A stretch of 64,000 nucleotides of DNA from Plectrocnemia conspersa (GCA_009617715.1 VTFK01000213.1:124001-188000); one strand, 5' to 3'. Numbered from the stretch's first letter, positions 34,324 through 47,797 are shown. Numbers and translations: made by a program. Notes: generated by a model not told the origin, from the letters alone.

Positions 34324-37300
34324 AAAATATAATATTTTAATTATGACTGGTACATTTACTTGATAAATAAGATATGTTTGTATTAATTTGCATGAACATT
34401 CATTATAATATTGTTTATGCATTTAGATGAATATTTTCGAGTGCTTATTAAAAAATTAATTATTCAAAAAATATAATATAAAATAGTAATAAAGTATCTA
34501 AAATAAAAGCATTTCATATATTTGAGCATATAATATACAAATAGGTATAAACGTATTCGTCTGAGATCGAAGACCTCAAAACTGGTTTGTTAGTTAAATT
34601 TTATGCACAAGCACTAAGCAATAATTTAAATACGAATATTTTTTGTATTTTAGATTGTAAAACGATAAATATAATAATTATATTGCAGTTTCTATCTATA
34701 TGAAGTATAATTAAGGCTTTAAAAATATTTAATATACATGTGAGTACATAATTGCTTGTTAAATAAAGAAATAAAATATTCACAGAGTATTGTTTTAATA
34801 TTCAATGGAATTGTCTTTACAAATATCCATTTATTTTATTACATACTTTTTTTTTAATGTTATTTTTGTGTTATATTTAATTGTTACAACGTTATTTGTG
34901 TTATTTACTAACAGAAAGAATCTATATACATTGGTTTTAATGTCACCTTGCAAAATTTGCAAAAATATGAGATCTAATGTCTGCGTTAAATAGTTTGGTA
35001 AACTTACAATAGTTTTAAACCAGTTTTGCACTACCAAGTTATAAACCATACTACCATGAATTTGCATTTTACATTTTTCTTTGTAATAATATAATTTGTA
35101 GTTATATTATACAATAATTTATTCACATAAACACGTATTAGTTTTTTATAAAATAATTTACTGAAATACAACGTATTCATTTTTGCAAGTTGAATAAAGT
35201 TTTTCATCGCATATTGTATTATATAGCGTTGATGAATTATTAAACATCGAACGCGACGGGTTTCTTAAATATTTTAAGCCGGCTAGTTAATTTATTTTAG
35301 TATTAAATTATTTCCTTGTATTAAATTGATACGTTGAACTGCTAAACTTATTCAAATTAGAGAAACACAATTTCTTGGCTACGAATATTAATTAGCACAG
35401 GACATATGCAATGTAATTTCATATATTATATATGGATGGTTTTAAGTTTAAGTGGTCTAAATTCATATTTTTAAACTTTATATGAGAGTAAGCGATTTCT
35501 TAGGAATAGAGAACAGTCAAATTTATGTCGCTCATTCTTTTTAAAAGCAAATTTAAAATTAAATTTATGCCTTTAAGATTCAAAGATTTTATGTTGATAG
35601 TTAAATTTAAATTTGATCTTGTCGTAATCACCGATTCTGGGATTAGTGGGTTAATATGGTCTCGCAATGTACTAGTATTTTTATAGCAATGTTTTTAAAT
35701 TGTTGGTGTATGAAGTCTACCAAGAAGTTATTTTGAAGTTGGTATAGAAGGGTGTGTCATATATTATTTTTCAAGCTTGCAGTTGAGAAAAAAAAATAAT
35801 TACTGGTGTTACTCCACACTGGACAAGTGTATGTTAATACCGATCTAATAAGCTGTTTACATAGTAAAAAATATGTTTTTTTGTTAATGAGCTTTTCTGT
35901 TTTAGGGCCGCAATGACGGAAAGCCTTTCTGTCATTTACGCGAGTTTAGAATTTAAGCTTGAAGTTTTTGACGCTCACCCTCCATTTTATAAATGGTTAA
36001 ATAGTGGTGGAAGTATGAGATATAAAATGATGGATAACATTCTATACTCATATGGGTGTCAAAGTGAAATTATACAGGGTAATATCATACGTGATAAAAA
36101 TACAAAGCAAAAATTACACAAGGAAGAAATTATACATAAAAAAATATACGTGATAAAATTTCACAACAAAAAATGATGCAACTATATACCTAACCGTCCA
36201 CCTTACATAGTGTAACCGCTATGCAAGATTATTTATTTATTTAATAATCCTTTAAGGATTTATTCCGAAATCGACTCGTTAATTCAAAAAGACAACTTAT
36301 TAATATTCTCAACGATATATTTTGTTGTTCATGACAACTTGCATGCGATTTTGAAATCGGATATTTTAAATCTCTCTGATTTGGTAGAATGGTATTTGTA
36401 CATCTAATGATATAAATGTAACAATTATATAATACTACTTATGTTTACAATCAAAAGTTTAAATCAAGATTGGATTCTGCCCCAGAAAGAGGTCAAAGTC
36501 CTTGCAATGTCGGTATAGAACAGTTTAACTATGTTACAACATTTTAAATTAGACTTAACGTCGGAAATTGAAAAACGTATCTTGACAAAAAAGCATCTTT
36601 AAAATCGTTGGAAAAATAGCAAAAAAGAGTGTTTAATATCGAGATTATGCACTCACGGCGTCGCTTGCGTGTCAAATTTTGACTATAAAAATCAATCCTT
36701 GTCGCGTAAACTAGCAACTGCACATACAGAACAACATAATTAAATTGAATGTATATCCGTCCGTTGTAAAAAAAATATTTCACGATAAGCTACAACGGTG
36801 TAAAATAAAAGCTAAAATCCTTACAAATATCTTTGAAAAAATAGTTCATAATTATACCTTATTTAATAATTGTTTTTTGCGCTCTCACATTGGTCAAAAT
36901 TTGGTTTAGATATGCTTCATTCGATTCTCACTTATTGTAAGTCTTAAAATTGTTATACAAAGTCTTAATATGAACGATAGATAACCGAACATTTCACGAT
37001 TTTATTAATTTAAACTGGAACGCCACCTTGAATTTGGCTAGAATAATACTATAAATATGAAATTAAGCATAAATATTAAAAACACTACCACTAACTAATC
37101 TCCCTGGAAAAAGTTGAAGCGACGTCCCTACATTTGACGCTTTGAAAACGCATGATTATTGACAGCTTTCTGATTTACAGTTTTGCCAACATATGAAACT
37201 TGAATTGAATTAATCTGTATAATGGCCGATTTATTTTTCTAAAAAATATATTTAACTAGTGCAATAAAAATATACGCAATGGAGAAGTTGTAACATATAA

Positions 37301-37329
37301 ATGAACCAACAATAATATTATAGTATCTG
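34324..37329. other. AT-rich non-coding stretch
   Basis: No supportable gene. Short open frames here have no recognisable motif or splice context. Positions 35,600-35,850 are slightly richer in G+C, without a call. Confidence 0.5.
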
Positions 37330-37337
37330 CATGGAAG

Positions 37338-37602
37338 CAGTGGCGTAGCTATGGTGAGGCGGAGGGGCGGGCCGCCCCGGGCGGCACTTGCTTGGGGGCG
37401 GCATATTCGCGATGGGATCGTCTAGTGTGGTTCTTAAACCTGAATGTACTAAAATATATATAAATCCACGAATAACAAGATCTTAATAATAGCCAATTTA
37501 TTATTTTAAGAAATGCTGATTTTATGACCCTGCAAAAACTGTATGGTAGGGCGGCAATTTTAAGGATCGCCCTGAGCGGCACATACCCTAGCTACGCCAC
37601 TG
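37338..37602. mobile_element. Intact hAT-type MITE (265 bp)
   Basis: Perfect 14-bp terminal inverted repeats CAGTGGCGTAGCTA / TAGCTACGCCACTG. Eight-base flanking duplications CATGGAAG (37,330-37,337) and CATGAAAG (37,603-37,610) differ at one base. An 8-bp duplication and CAGTGGCG ends fit hAT. The GC-rich interior has no transposase. Confidence 0.9.
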
Positions 37603-38549
37603 CATGAAAGGACAAAAAAATCGTCACGATGTGAATTAATCGTATCTTATAAAATAGCTATTATTCCCATATAGTAAATTCTTATATTATATAAAAAAAA
37701 GTAATGCAAAATCACATCTTCATATGGAAGATTGATTCAAGAAATATCATACGATGGACAAATATAACTAAACATCAAGTATATAAATATGTATAAGTAA
37801 TAATTGTAATATACATACATAAATATATTTAGTGTTTCATATATCAAAGTAATATCGTAGAGCGAAACTTTCATTCTTTTGACATTGAATTCTTGGGTGT
37901 TTTTTTAGGTATATATAAATCAAGCTGTTTTAAATCCATTATAATCTAAGTATGTAAAAAGAAAGTTTTAAAGGTATATTATGTATTCAATATCTGATAA
38001 CAAAGGTGCTTGTTTATGACAGTTACATCAACAAACACATATACATATGTATTATATATACAAAAAAATCGTTAAAATTCAACCTTCATTTATTATTTAT
38101 ATATATATATTTTTTTAAATGGAAATAATATTAAAAAAATATTTTTACATGGATGTATGCATATAATATATTGCATATTTTTACTACGTTGTCTACTTTT
38201 ACTAAAAAAATACTGATTTCGCACAACATATTTAATTTAACCAAATCACCTGTCGTATATCATCGAGAGGTATTGGGATGAACATATATAAATATAGCCA
38301 ATTTAGTTTTATTCTACCAGTTTAATATTTAAAAAATAATATCATTTTTAGTATAAATAACATATTCAATATGCATATAAAGGCGTACCTATACAATTCA
38401 TATAGAAGAAAAAAATGAGATTTGAGACAAACAAAAAATGTTGATGAAAATAAATAATAAATGAGTCGATTCATATAATTTGTGTTATTCATTTGATAAA
38501 TTTATTGGGAAATAAAAAATGTGATTAAATTTATGGACGATAAACTTAC

Positions 38550-38564
38550 TTTTTTATTGACCAT
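38550..38564 (-). CDS. Ance: Candidate upstream first coding exon of Ance (five codons)
   Basis: ATG in a strong context (GCGAAATGG) is followed by MVNKK and a consensus donor GTAAGT, ending in phase 0. Joined to the acceptor at 31,577 it reads [15 protein letters not shown] in frame with the Ance start. It would add seven residues and give the hydrophobic segment a basic N-terminus, favouring a type II anchor. It sits in a GC-richer island (38,580-38,930) that looks like a promoter region. It could instead belong to an unrelated minus-strand gene. Confidence 0.45.
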
Positions 38565-38930
38565 TTCGCCTTGTGTGCTCTTCCACACGCTCAAGCCAAC
38601 AAAATGAGCAAATGACAGGTATAGCACAAGGCTTTGCAATTGTATTATGTGCTAACGTGTGTGAATTTAGATAACGCAGCACATAATCGCGTCGTTCAAC
38701 CGCAGAACGCACACAATACAAATCGCAGAGTGAAAATCTAACGGAGCGCTAAACTCGGACACTGTCACGGTTATGACTGGAAACAGTAAACCGATAACTG
38801 GGCGAGAGGGCAGAGCATGTTTGCGTGAACTTCTACCTTAAAGTTAATTATTGGTATACGCCCCGAGTCACCCGGCGGTGATTGACGAAGGAATGTCAAG
38901 AAGGAACACCAACTCCTACATCCCACGCGC
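38565..38930 (-). promoter_or_regulatory. GC/CpG-rich promoter-like island
   Basis: A sharp rise in G+C and CpG immediately upstream of the MVNKK exon on the minus strand. No TATA box stands out; TTTTCACTC near 38,730 is a possible Inr. Confidence 0.4.
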
Positions 38931-39570
38931 CGTTCTTGCCAATAAAAAGACGACTTGTATCATAACATAACGAGGTTACGAAACTAAACATGACAATATC
39001 AATCCAAGTTACAGGGCGACTACATTTCGCCAACATTGCGGGACACGTACGTATGTAAATCGCGTGACGCCATCGCAATTGCAATTCGAAGTCGCATTGC
39101 AAAAAATGACAATAGCAACCGTATAATGGATCTTTTTTCATCTCTGTGAAGGTCAAAGAGATTAAAATCTGATTCTCGTATTCTTATCATGTTGTGTTTA
39201 ATAACATAATAACATTAATAATACAGGTATTGTTCCATCTCATGCTTTGTATAGGTCTAGATAAATAATTGGTAAATCCAGTACAATAATACTAATCTGA
39301 GATAAGATTTTGCTTAATTTATTTATTCCGGATAAATTTTACGATTTTGTAATTAAATAATTTTAATATTTAAAGACTCGCAAGGAGAAGATATGACAAA
39401 TTGATAATTTGTCTAGAATTAGTAACAATATCCACTAAGGCCATGTGTATCAAACCCGCGTCACATAAAAATAAATATTAAAAGAGCATTAATTAACTTT
39501 ATTAATTTAAATAAAAGTTTAATTATTCCAGTGGTGCAAAATTCCGTGTGTTTTAGAATTGATGGAATCT

Positions 39571-40300
39571 TCAACTTTTTGCAACATTAATCACAAATTT
39601 AGATGTCACCATAACTTCACTTGGACAACGAAAAGAGAAATCTCCTAAACTACAACAGAAATGAGATTTCGGTACCACAAAAATAAAATTACACAGACAT
39701 CGAATAGTACTACCTTTTGTATGAGAAACGCGCGCCAAAGATAATACCTTCGACTTTGAGTATATTATCATTATTCTTCGAACTCCATAATAACTGATCG
39801 CCGAAGTAGCCATCCGGACCGTGTTTTCTCTCAAGGCGTGAACTGTGTTCAAGAAGTGATGCAATTAGTTCCTAAAAATCCATAGCTGTCAGAGCTGTTT
39901 CAAAAGAGCAATATAAAATATGTGACACAATGTCACATCGAAGGCTGACAAGAGTCACAAAGCAGCAGAGGCAGATCGACTAAAGAGTATTACGAAAACA
40001 CGATATCCTGACGACTCCACCAGCACTCGGCCGACTATTACAATTCAACACACCAACTCGGATTTTTAGGAGCCTTATTCTGATACGACACTATTTCGAT
40101 ACTGTGGTAAATTGTACCTAGTAAATAAATATTTGTCTGTAAAGTCACACCCCTTCGACCTCAAAACTCGAAATTACAATTCGATTGATAAACGGATTAT
40201 ATGTTCCGTAAAAGAACCACAAAATAAAGTTCGTATCTGCTATTGTTTTGATTTTCGTTGTTCAAGTGAAGTTATGATGACCTCAAATTTGTTATTATTG
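39571..40300. mobile_element. Foldback-like element with inverted arms
   Basis: Positions about 39,585-39,640 and 40,245-40,300 are inverted copies; both read TCAAGTGAAGTTATG or its close match on opposite strands. The middle (39,780-40,100) carries the LTR-like block shared with 8510-8765, including ATATAAAATATGTGACA. Confidence 0.6.
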
Positions 40301-40307
40301 GCGCAAG

Positions 40308-40596
40308 TTGAAAATTATTTAGTTTGGTGGTCTACATTTGGTATAATCAAGTCAGTTTTTGCAATCTGACGAAACCAATACACTGGAAATATTATCAATA
40401 AATTAACAGAAGGCAACGTTTGATTCCTGCACTAGTAAATCTAAAAAGTCTAATTCTCTTATACGACAATGCAAGGCCACACACCGCAATATTAAACCTC
40501 CAAAAGTTAAATGATTCAAGATATACAATATTGTCGTATCCATTATACTCGCCAGACATCTCAACAACTAAGTTGATGCCAAAAGTGCATTTCTAG
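40308..40596 (+). pseudogene. mariner transposase relic, C-terminal half
   Basis: Broken frames read YLVWWSTFGIIKSVF, then IPALVNLKSLILLYDNARPH and TILSYPLYSPDIS. These are the mariner motifs VWW..G, LLHDNARPH (second catalytic Asp) and YSPDL. At least two frameshifts and stops are present. Confidence 0.88.
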
Positions 40597-40639
40597 ATTC
40601 TACAAGACTTTAGAACCTGAAATTTTGCACTACCTAAAT

Positions 40640-40870
40640 AAATAAACTATAATTATGCGGTACCCATTTGTCAAAGTGTTCTATAACTATTAGATTACTA
40701 GTACCTAATTTTTGTGCATGGTACTGAATCAATTAACGCCTTCAAATTGTCGCTATTAACAGTAAAAGAACGCCCACAATCTTCTTCATCTTTGGGGCTC
40801 TCAGCACGATTTTTTTTGGAACCACTATTGCACCGTACATACCTTAACAGTACCTACAGCAAAATCATTT
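40640..40870 (-). pseudogene. mariner transposase relic, N-terminal half, opposite strand
   Basis: On the minus strand WFQKK, then DEEDCGRSFTVNSDNLKALI and, later, HFDKWVPHNYS match the mariner helix-turn-helix region and the WVPHxL linker. Orientation is opposite to the C-terminal half beside it, so the element was inverted internally or two copies met. Confidence 0.75.
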
Positions 40871-41099
40871 TTTAGTTTATGAGTATCTACTGCATTACGA
40901 ACCGTTTAAAAGTCTTCAAAAAAAATATTATTCATGTTTTCCTATTTAAAGCAAAATCATAGAAACATTGGTTATAGTCCTATGTATTCGAAATATTGAT
41001 AGAGATAAAGTAGCAAACGCAACATTAGCAATATTTCCCCTAATCATCAACAAAATATCAGTATAATCACTGATGTTACGTCAACTATGATAGGAAAGT

Positions 41100-43780
41100 A
41101 AGAAGGATTAACAAAACTAGTGTAGAAATGATCGGTAATTATTGTTAAGTATCACTTTATAATACAGCAACAAAAATAATGTGCAACGACGTTAAAAATG
41201 AAAAAAAATTACAAAGATTTTAAAAGTTTAACAAGGTTTTTCAATAGTTTTAAAACTATGTAGACATTCTGTACCTTATGTGGTAACATGGTTTAGTTTT
41301 GCTAAAATGCTTAAATGTTTTTTACTTAACATAAAAAAAGGTTAAAATAAAATAATTTCTGAAATTTTGTTCTATCAAACAGCAAAGACTTTAGCTACAT
41401 ATTAAACAAGATATATTTAAAAAATAAATATATCAATTATTAAAAACATTCAACAGAATCTTTGAAAGCAGACAATATGGTAATGACAGAAAGCTTAAAA
41501 TAAGAATATATAAACAGAAAGCTTAAAATAATTACATGTATATTAAAAATGTATAAAAATGGATATTTACATACAACGACACAAAAAAAACTAGTTTCTA
41601 CTCTGTGTATCAGCAATTGATTTATATAATGAATTATTATTCTTCAGAGTTTCTTTCTCCACAGTTTATCACAACGACTTCAGGATGCTGATAAATTAGG
41701 AAAAATAAAAACATATGTACTCGGTGTATGATGCAATACAGGAATAATTAGTTATAAATTGGATTAGTCGTTAAGGGGAACTGGACATGTCCAAAATTTA
41801 TAAATGTATTAAAAATATAACTAGTATTTTGATATTGTGATCAAAGATCAAATTGGCGTTTATTTGAATTATAGTTTTGGACATGTCTTCGTTTGATGTT
41901 AACTATGTATATGTATTTCTGAATATAAAAATAATATTACTATACTTGTCTTATTTTATCAAAATTAACTTCGAAAACAAGCAATATAATATTCGGTGGC
42001 ACCACAGAAGCGACCAAATGCTATCGGCTATTATTATTCTAAGTAATAGCCGATCGCATAACCAGGGCTTCGAACATGAACCTATTATCATTATGGTCAA
42101 CCTATTGTCCAATCTTATCATTCGACATTTAATATGAATTTATTGTAATAAATCACAAATACAATGAAATTATACAAATAGTATTAATTATAATTTATTA
42201 TATCCTATCAACTCTTAATATTATACTTTACAGAATATAGGCCATATACTATTTTAATATTATATTATTACTAATATGATTTTTACACTTCTCAATATGC
42301 AGAGATAAGCGATGATACTGACCGTTTATGACCTGATATTCTATATGCATTTTGAAAATCTAAGATATCTGTTAATTACAATCTAAAAAAACCAAACATT
42401 TTAAAAGAGTAGCTTTTCCATATGTTTAAAATATTAGCAACGGTATAATATACGTTTCAAAAAAATTTTTGTCCCGTTGCTAAAATTATAAAGGAATACA
42501 ATGCTTTTGATCAGTATATCTTAAAGCACTGATTATGTGGTATGCATATTTGAAAGAATTATTTTGATCTACATAATCTAAACTTTCAAAAACAGTTAAC
42601 TTGTAAAAAAGTGATTTTTCACAGTTGCATGATGATATTATTTAAAGTTCTATAGCAATTAAAATGCTTGATGTTTGCATTTTGCATAAGCAACCAATTT
42701 AACAATACGTAAATAACTATTGAACAATTACATAAACGTTACCAGTAAATAGTCATTGTTATAAATGGTAATTTATTTATAATGACCAATTGTTGACTAA
42801 GTTTCTATTAATTTATTACAATATAAAAAAATGAATAAATATAAAACAATGGATTATTTTCATACAAATAAAAATGCTTTATAAAATTACTTAAATGTTA
42901 ATAATAAAAGTAAATTTAAACATTACACATAATGACGATGACTACAACGAACGTCCCCATGTTGACAAATAATAATGTAAAACGTCAAATATGACGTATG
43001 TTGCCATTAGCAAAATAAAGAGTTTGCAGACGCATACTCATATGGCAATTTTGAAAAATTAAAAATTAAAATATATAAAAAATAAAGATAAAAATAAATT
43101 TGAATGTATTTTTTTTTGAATATTTAACTGCTAAAAATAATTAAACAAATATTACTTTTAATTGAATATAATTAAAGGGTAAAAACAAATAATCTAATAT
43201 ATTTATATTTGCCAAAATAATAGTTTATTGAAAATATACAAAAATATTTCTTACATACGAAAAATAAAAAAAAAATTGAATATTGGTTAAATAATAAATC
43301 AATATTAAATAAAAAGTAGGGGCATTCTTCCAAATCACTAGTCTGGGTTAGTAGTCTGAGTGGCGAATTTACTTCACTAGGGACCCGAGGCATTACAATT
43401 TTTTAGAGGTTCTCATATATATAAAAATATTTAGGACCCGGTTCCAAACCTGCCACCCCCTCCCCCTCCCTATTATAAATAATATTTTTCAATTACCCCA
43501 AATATTTTTATATTGTATTATATATCATGCATAAAACATTATAAAACTTCTCTCTCTCTCTCAAAAACGTTATTAAGAAAAATAAAATAAGCAACTTTGT
43601 TTTAATAAATTAGTTCGGTAAAAACCACGAGAAGTTATTTTGCTCGCACTATTATTATCGGTTTTTCATTTACGTTTTTACTGATTTTAAAAAGAACGGA
43701 TTTCATTGTTTTGTAGTTGAAGCATAAGGCAGAAAATTGGAGATTTGCTTAAATTTTTATTTCTCGGTTGAAAACCGTTA
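41100..43780. other. AT-rich intergenic stretch
   Basis: Apart from the hairpin at 42,023 and a short (TC)n tract at 43,550 I see no supportable feature. Confidence 0.5.
42023..42054. repeat. 11-bp perfect hairpin
   Basis: ATCGGCTATTA and TAATAGCCGAT flank a 10-nt loop. No associated gene. Confidence 0.8.
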
Positions 43781-43893
43781 TACAGGTTGACCCAATTCGA
43801 GTTTTCTATGTTGAGAGCACTGTAAATTAAAGAGTTGCCAATAATCTTACGTGCAAAGTGTCAAATTGTAGATTGCAACAACACATTTACGAA

Positions 43894-44368
43894 ATGGATC
43901 GCTTATCCACCGCTCAACGCATTAAAATTATTTTACAGAAATACCAATTCTGTATGAACTTTGCATCAAAATTTATGGAAAGATTATGGGCAATTTTATC
44001 ATCCTATTGAAAAAATTTGAAAAGAATGTTGGCGACAGAGATAGGGTAACGACTGTGGCGTCCTTTCAGCCAATAAAATTGTTGCTGTAAGTGACAGCGT
44101 GCCAAAAACCCCGAATTGTGGATTCGTCGGCGTTCGCAGCTTTTGGGGTTTTCTTATGGCTCCCTTTGGCGTATTTTTTATTTGCTCTTGCACCTCCACT
44201 TTCAAATTCAGATCACACAATCATTTAAGTTCAGAGATTATGAACAACAAAGACTTTGGGTGCGCAGATTGGGTGTTCAAAATAGTTCGGAAACAAAAGA
44301 TGGATCCCCTATTATTTGCCGTTCATATTAAAGGCATTGTCATAATTTTGACAGTGACAATATTTTAA
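43894..44368 (+). pseudogene. IS630/Tc1-mariner (ITm) transposase relic
   Basis: The start ATG gives MDRLSTAQRIKIILQKYQF, the typical 'xERxTxxQRxxII' opening of insect ITm transposases. Later frames give SDSVPKTPNCG, IRRRSQLLGFSYGSLWRIF and LHFQIQITQSF...YEQQRLWVRRLG, matching the second helix-turn-helix and linker. Several frameshifts and a stop mean it is dead. Confidence 0.8.
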
Positions 44369-45427
44369 AAAAAAAAAATTGTTTAATATTTTTAAGGCTT
44401 GTTCCCTATATTCAATGTAACTCAATTTTATAAAATTCTAATAACCGTTTCCTCATCTCATTGAACGTTAACATATCATAAAATAAACGTTGATTAGTTT
44501 GTATGGCATATATCTAGCCAAGAATCAATAATTAATGAATATTATAGTTTTCTGAAACTCTGAGATTATTATTTCTTTAACTAAATTGTTCATTAAATTA
44601 CTTAATTCGTTACAAGTTGTGTGAGATAAATATTATTAAATATCCGATATTATTAAATATTTTTTATTAGTTTTAAAGTAATTCATTAAATTTGGCTTAT
44701 CATTCTATACATGTAGTTTAATTCATTAGTCAATAAATTATATATGTTGATTAATGTTTAAATTTACACAAATATTACTAGGATAGAAAATATACAACTT
44801 ACTAATACGCGACGAAAGTCTGATTTAGACTGATTTAAATTAACAGTTTTCAACCATCGTTTTGTGAAGTAAAAATATTTCGTCATCGAATAAAGACAAA
44901 AACAGCACATTCGCATGTATTCACAGAAATACGTATGTGTGTGCGCGCGTAAACGCCCCCTTTATTTATACTACCGCCTTTTTCGGAAAATAAGACATCC
45001 TTCAAAAATAAGCGCTAGCGTGATTTTCAGGAGTTTTTGGAATATAAGCCCTCCCCCGAAAAGAAGCCCTAGTTAAAATAAGATGAACGCCAACATGTGG
45101 CGATTATTACAACATGTGGCAAAAAATATTTTTCAAAAAAGCCCTAAGAGAAGTGTTTCCCCCGCTTGTGTGTAAATCCAACATTGTTTAATATTATAAA
45201 GACTACGCTGTATCACCTTTTTAATTTAAAATATACAGGCAACATAGGTATAAAACGATTCAAATCGGTACAGCATAAATCAGGATTTCTAGGCATACAA
45301 ATATACTGACTAAATTTTGAGGTTAACTTAATTATAAATTAACTGTAAGATTATATTAACTAGTTAACATTGAACTTTATTCGGTAATTTTATTTTTAAA
45401 AATATGTATACATTTTTAAACAAGCTA

Positions 45428-45690
45428 CTTACATTTTAAAATGTATTTCATTACTCCAATGACATTTCTCGCCATTGTTGTCGGAAGATGTGCGTGTCAT
45501 TTTTCCGCACTGGCAACACCGCACGCCGTGCTTATATGACAGTCCGCTATCGTGCTTCGGTGTGGTGGGGTCGGTGCGTATCGCGTTCGCGTTCTGACGT
45601 TTGTGATATGTTATCATCCGTTGAATGATCGACGCTTTCAATTAATGCCATCTTCAATAACCTCTTCGCTAACGGTATGTATACTCACTA
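45428..45690. promoter_or_regulatory. CpG-rich island with outward-facing donors: candidate bidirectional promoter
   Basis: A CpG-rich block centred on 45,500-45,610. On the plus strand it runs into GCTAACG with donor GTATGT (45,675), a possible first non-coding exon of the AGAP gene. On the minus strand it runs into an ATG (MTRTSSDNNGEKCHWSNEIH) followed by donor GTAAGT at 45,433. The plus-strand half fits the gene at 47.8 kb; the minus-strand partner exon was not found. Confidence 0.45.
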
Positions 45691-47659
45691 ATGACCATTC
45701 GTCCCGAAACGTGATCGTGATTTTTTGCTCAACTCTCAAGAATTTCCAACAGCGACTTCATCCAACAAACATGCGACGTGTTATTTTTTTTAACAACATA
45801 TCTTTTCATAACAATTCAACGTTGAACCTACATACCAAAACAAATGAATTAGAATTGATGAAATAAACACAAACATAATATGTTTTTATATTAAATACAT
45901 ATATGTGTGTAACATTTAGTATCTGAGTGTTAAAACTATACAAATTATATTATGGTGCACTTGAATTGAAAATAAACTTGTTAAAACACATAAAATATTT
46001 TATTATTTACTGCGCAGTTGATCGCAGTTTTGCATTAAATATGTTTGTATACAAAAAATACATTTCAATTCAACGTATTTTGCACCTAAATCTATTTCTT
46101 ATTAATACTATCGTACAATTTTCGACACCTTTAATATCAAAAATGAATAATGAATATATCGACAATAGTTCTTAATATCGTATAATTTATACCATGCAAA
46201 TCAAATATTTTTTTAATAAAAGATGATCCATACGATCAAGAAATCTGATAATAATGTTATAGTTTTTACTGTCATATTATAAATATATAAAAATATTTAA
46301 AAAAACTACTGTATTGCGTTTGATCTCTAGGCCTAGGGAATAAAATGATTACTATAATAGTTTGACATAGAGTGCGGTGATGCATGACGACTTGATCTAC
46401 AAATTTTAAAAATGTAGGACTATCTACTACAATCCATACGTTTACAAGGGTAGAAGATTTAGTTTCCCTATATAATGAATACTTATTACCGCTAATAATA
46501 CCAGAGAGTAGTTCATTAAAAAAGTTTGTTATTGTTTCAAAAAAAAAAAATCGCGTTTATCTATTGTATTTATAGTTTTTAAACCAATTGCCAGTAAATT
46601 TCTGAAAAACTATTTCTTATAAACCTTTCCACCTCTAAAAAATATTTCGAACTAACACTCAATTGAGTTACTGCGATGTTGGTGGGCGATAAGGAAATAT
46701 AAAAAAAGTGTGTATTTCATTAAAAGGTTGCCGATCCCTGAATACACATTTTAATGGTTCCAGATAATTTCTCGTATAAATTATAAAAGTTTTCTTAAGT
46801 TTTACTCCTTAAATTGTAACTATTGTTTTATTTTTCAATCTAATAAATTAGTTTAGAGTGTGATTTAAAATATGCTATATTAATGATCAACTTGAACTTA
46901 AATTTGTAATTTATAAGATTTTTTATGTCAGTAATATTACAGTAGTTTGCAAAAAACTGCAGTAAGATTTATTAAAATCTGCCTAATATCTAAACATTTT
47001 TCGGTATAAAAACTACGTATATATTGTAATCAGTATTTTTTATCATTATATACAAAAAATGTAGATATTTTATAGTTAATCTTGCAACGATCTTGATGAA
47101 AACGATTGCTATATTCATTCATTGTTCTCAAGCTTCTACTTTTGTGTGCTTATCGCGAGCTACCCTTTTTTGCTGTTTTTCACGGAAGGAAAGATTAAAT
47201 TATCAATAGAACGCTCGAATATGCTATTAATTTTGGGTTTGTCCTAAATTTTAAATGAATTTAATGTATTTAGAACGACAAAGCTATTTTTTATAAACTA
47301 TCTAAGCTTTATTGTTTTTTTTAAACGTGATAGTCGATTTAAAAAAGCTATTCAAGTTTAGCTTTCTATTGCTTTTAGCTTTTTTTAAATTACCTATTAT
47401 CTCATAAGCATAATTGTGTTTGTGACATCCCATATAATTATTGATTAAAATTATGGTTTCAAATGTTCAACGATCGGAATTCTATGAATTTGATAACGTC
47501 ACTGCGCATATACACATACCTAAAATCGATTAAATTAGACCACAGCTTGCGTCTTTATAATGAACAAGTATTCACAATGTAAACATCAAATACACCTTGT
47601 TAATTACATAACAGTTTCACCAAATGCAGATATATAACTTATGGCATTTTTTTTTCTAG

Positions 47660-47797
47660 GTCGACATGTGATGAGCAGGAATGTAATGATGTGTTAGAAT
47701 AAATTATTATGAAATCGAAAGGTGAAGGACGTCGATTGTGCGTTCGTGTGTTCTTAGTTACATAAAAAGTGAAAAGTTATCGTCGAAATCGCATATC
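47660..47797 (+). other. Candidate 5' UTR of AGAP exon
   Basis: A strong acceptor (TTTTTTTTTCTAG, AG at 47,658-47,659) precedes 138 nt without an in-frame start that reaches the coding sequence. It is likely the untranslated beginning of the first coding exon, spliced from a first exon upstream such as the 45.5-kb island. Confidence 0.55.

Noticed and set aside
34128..35067. Several 60-80 codon frames in AT-rich sequence
   Set aside because: Composition is Ile/Leu/Tyr/Lys-rich as expected from A/T codons, with no splice context or motif.
44116..44368. THAP or zinc-finger protein at 44.1 kb
   Set aside because: The scattered Cys/His do not fit THAP; RRRSQLLGFSYGSLWRIF and the upstream MDRLSTAQRIKII identify an ITm transposase relic instead.
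45552..45866. 104-codon plus-strand frame in the CpG island
   Set aside because: It begins upstream of the likely donor GTATGT and matches no family; more likely a 5' UTR exon.
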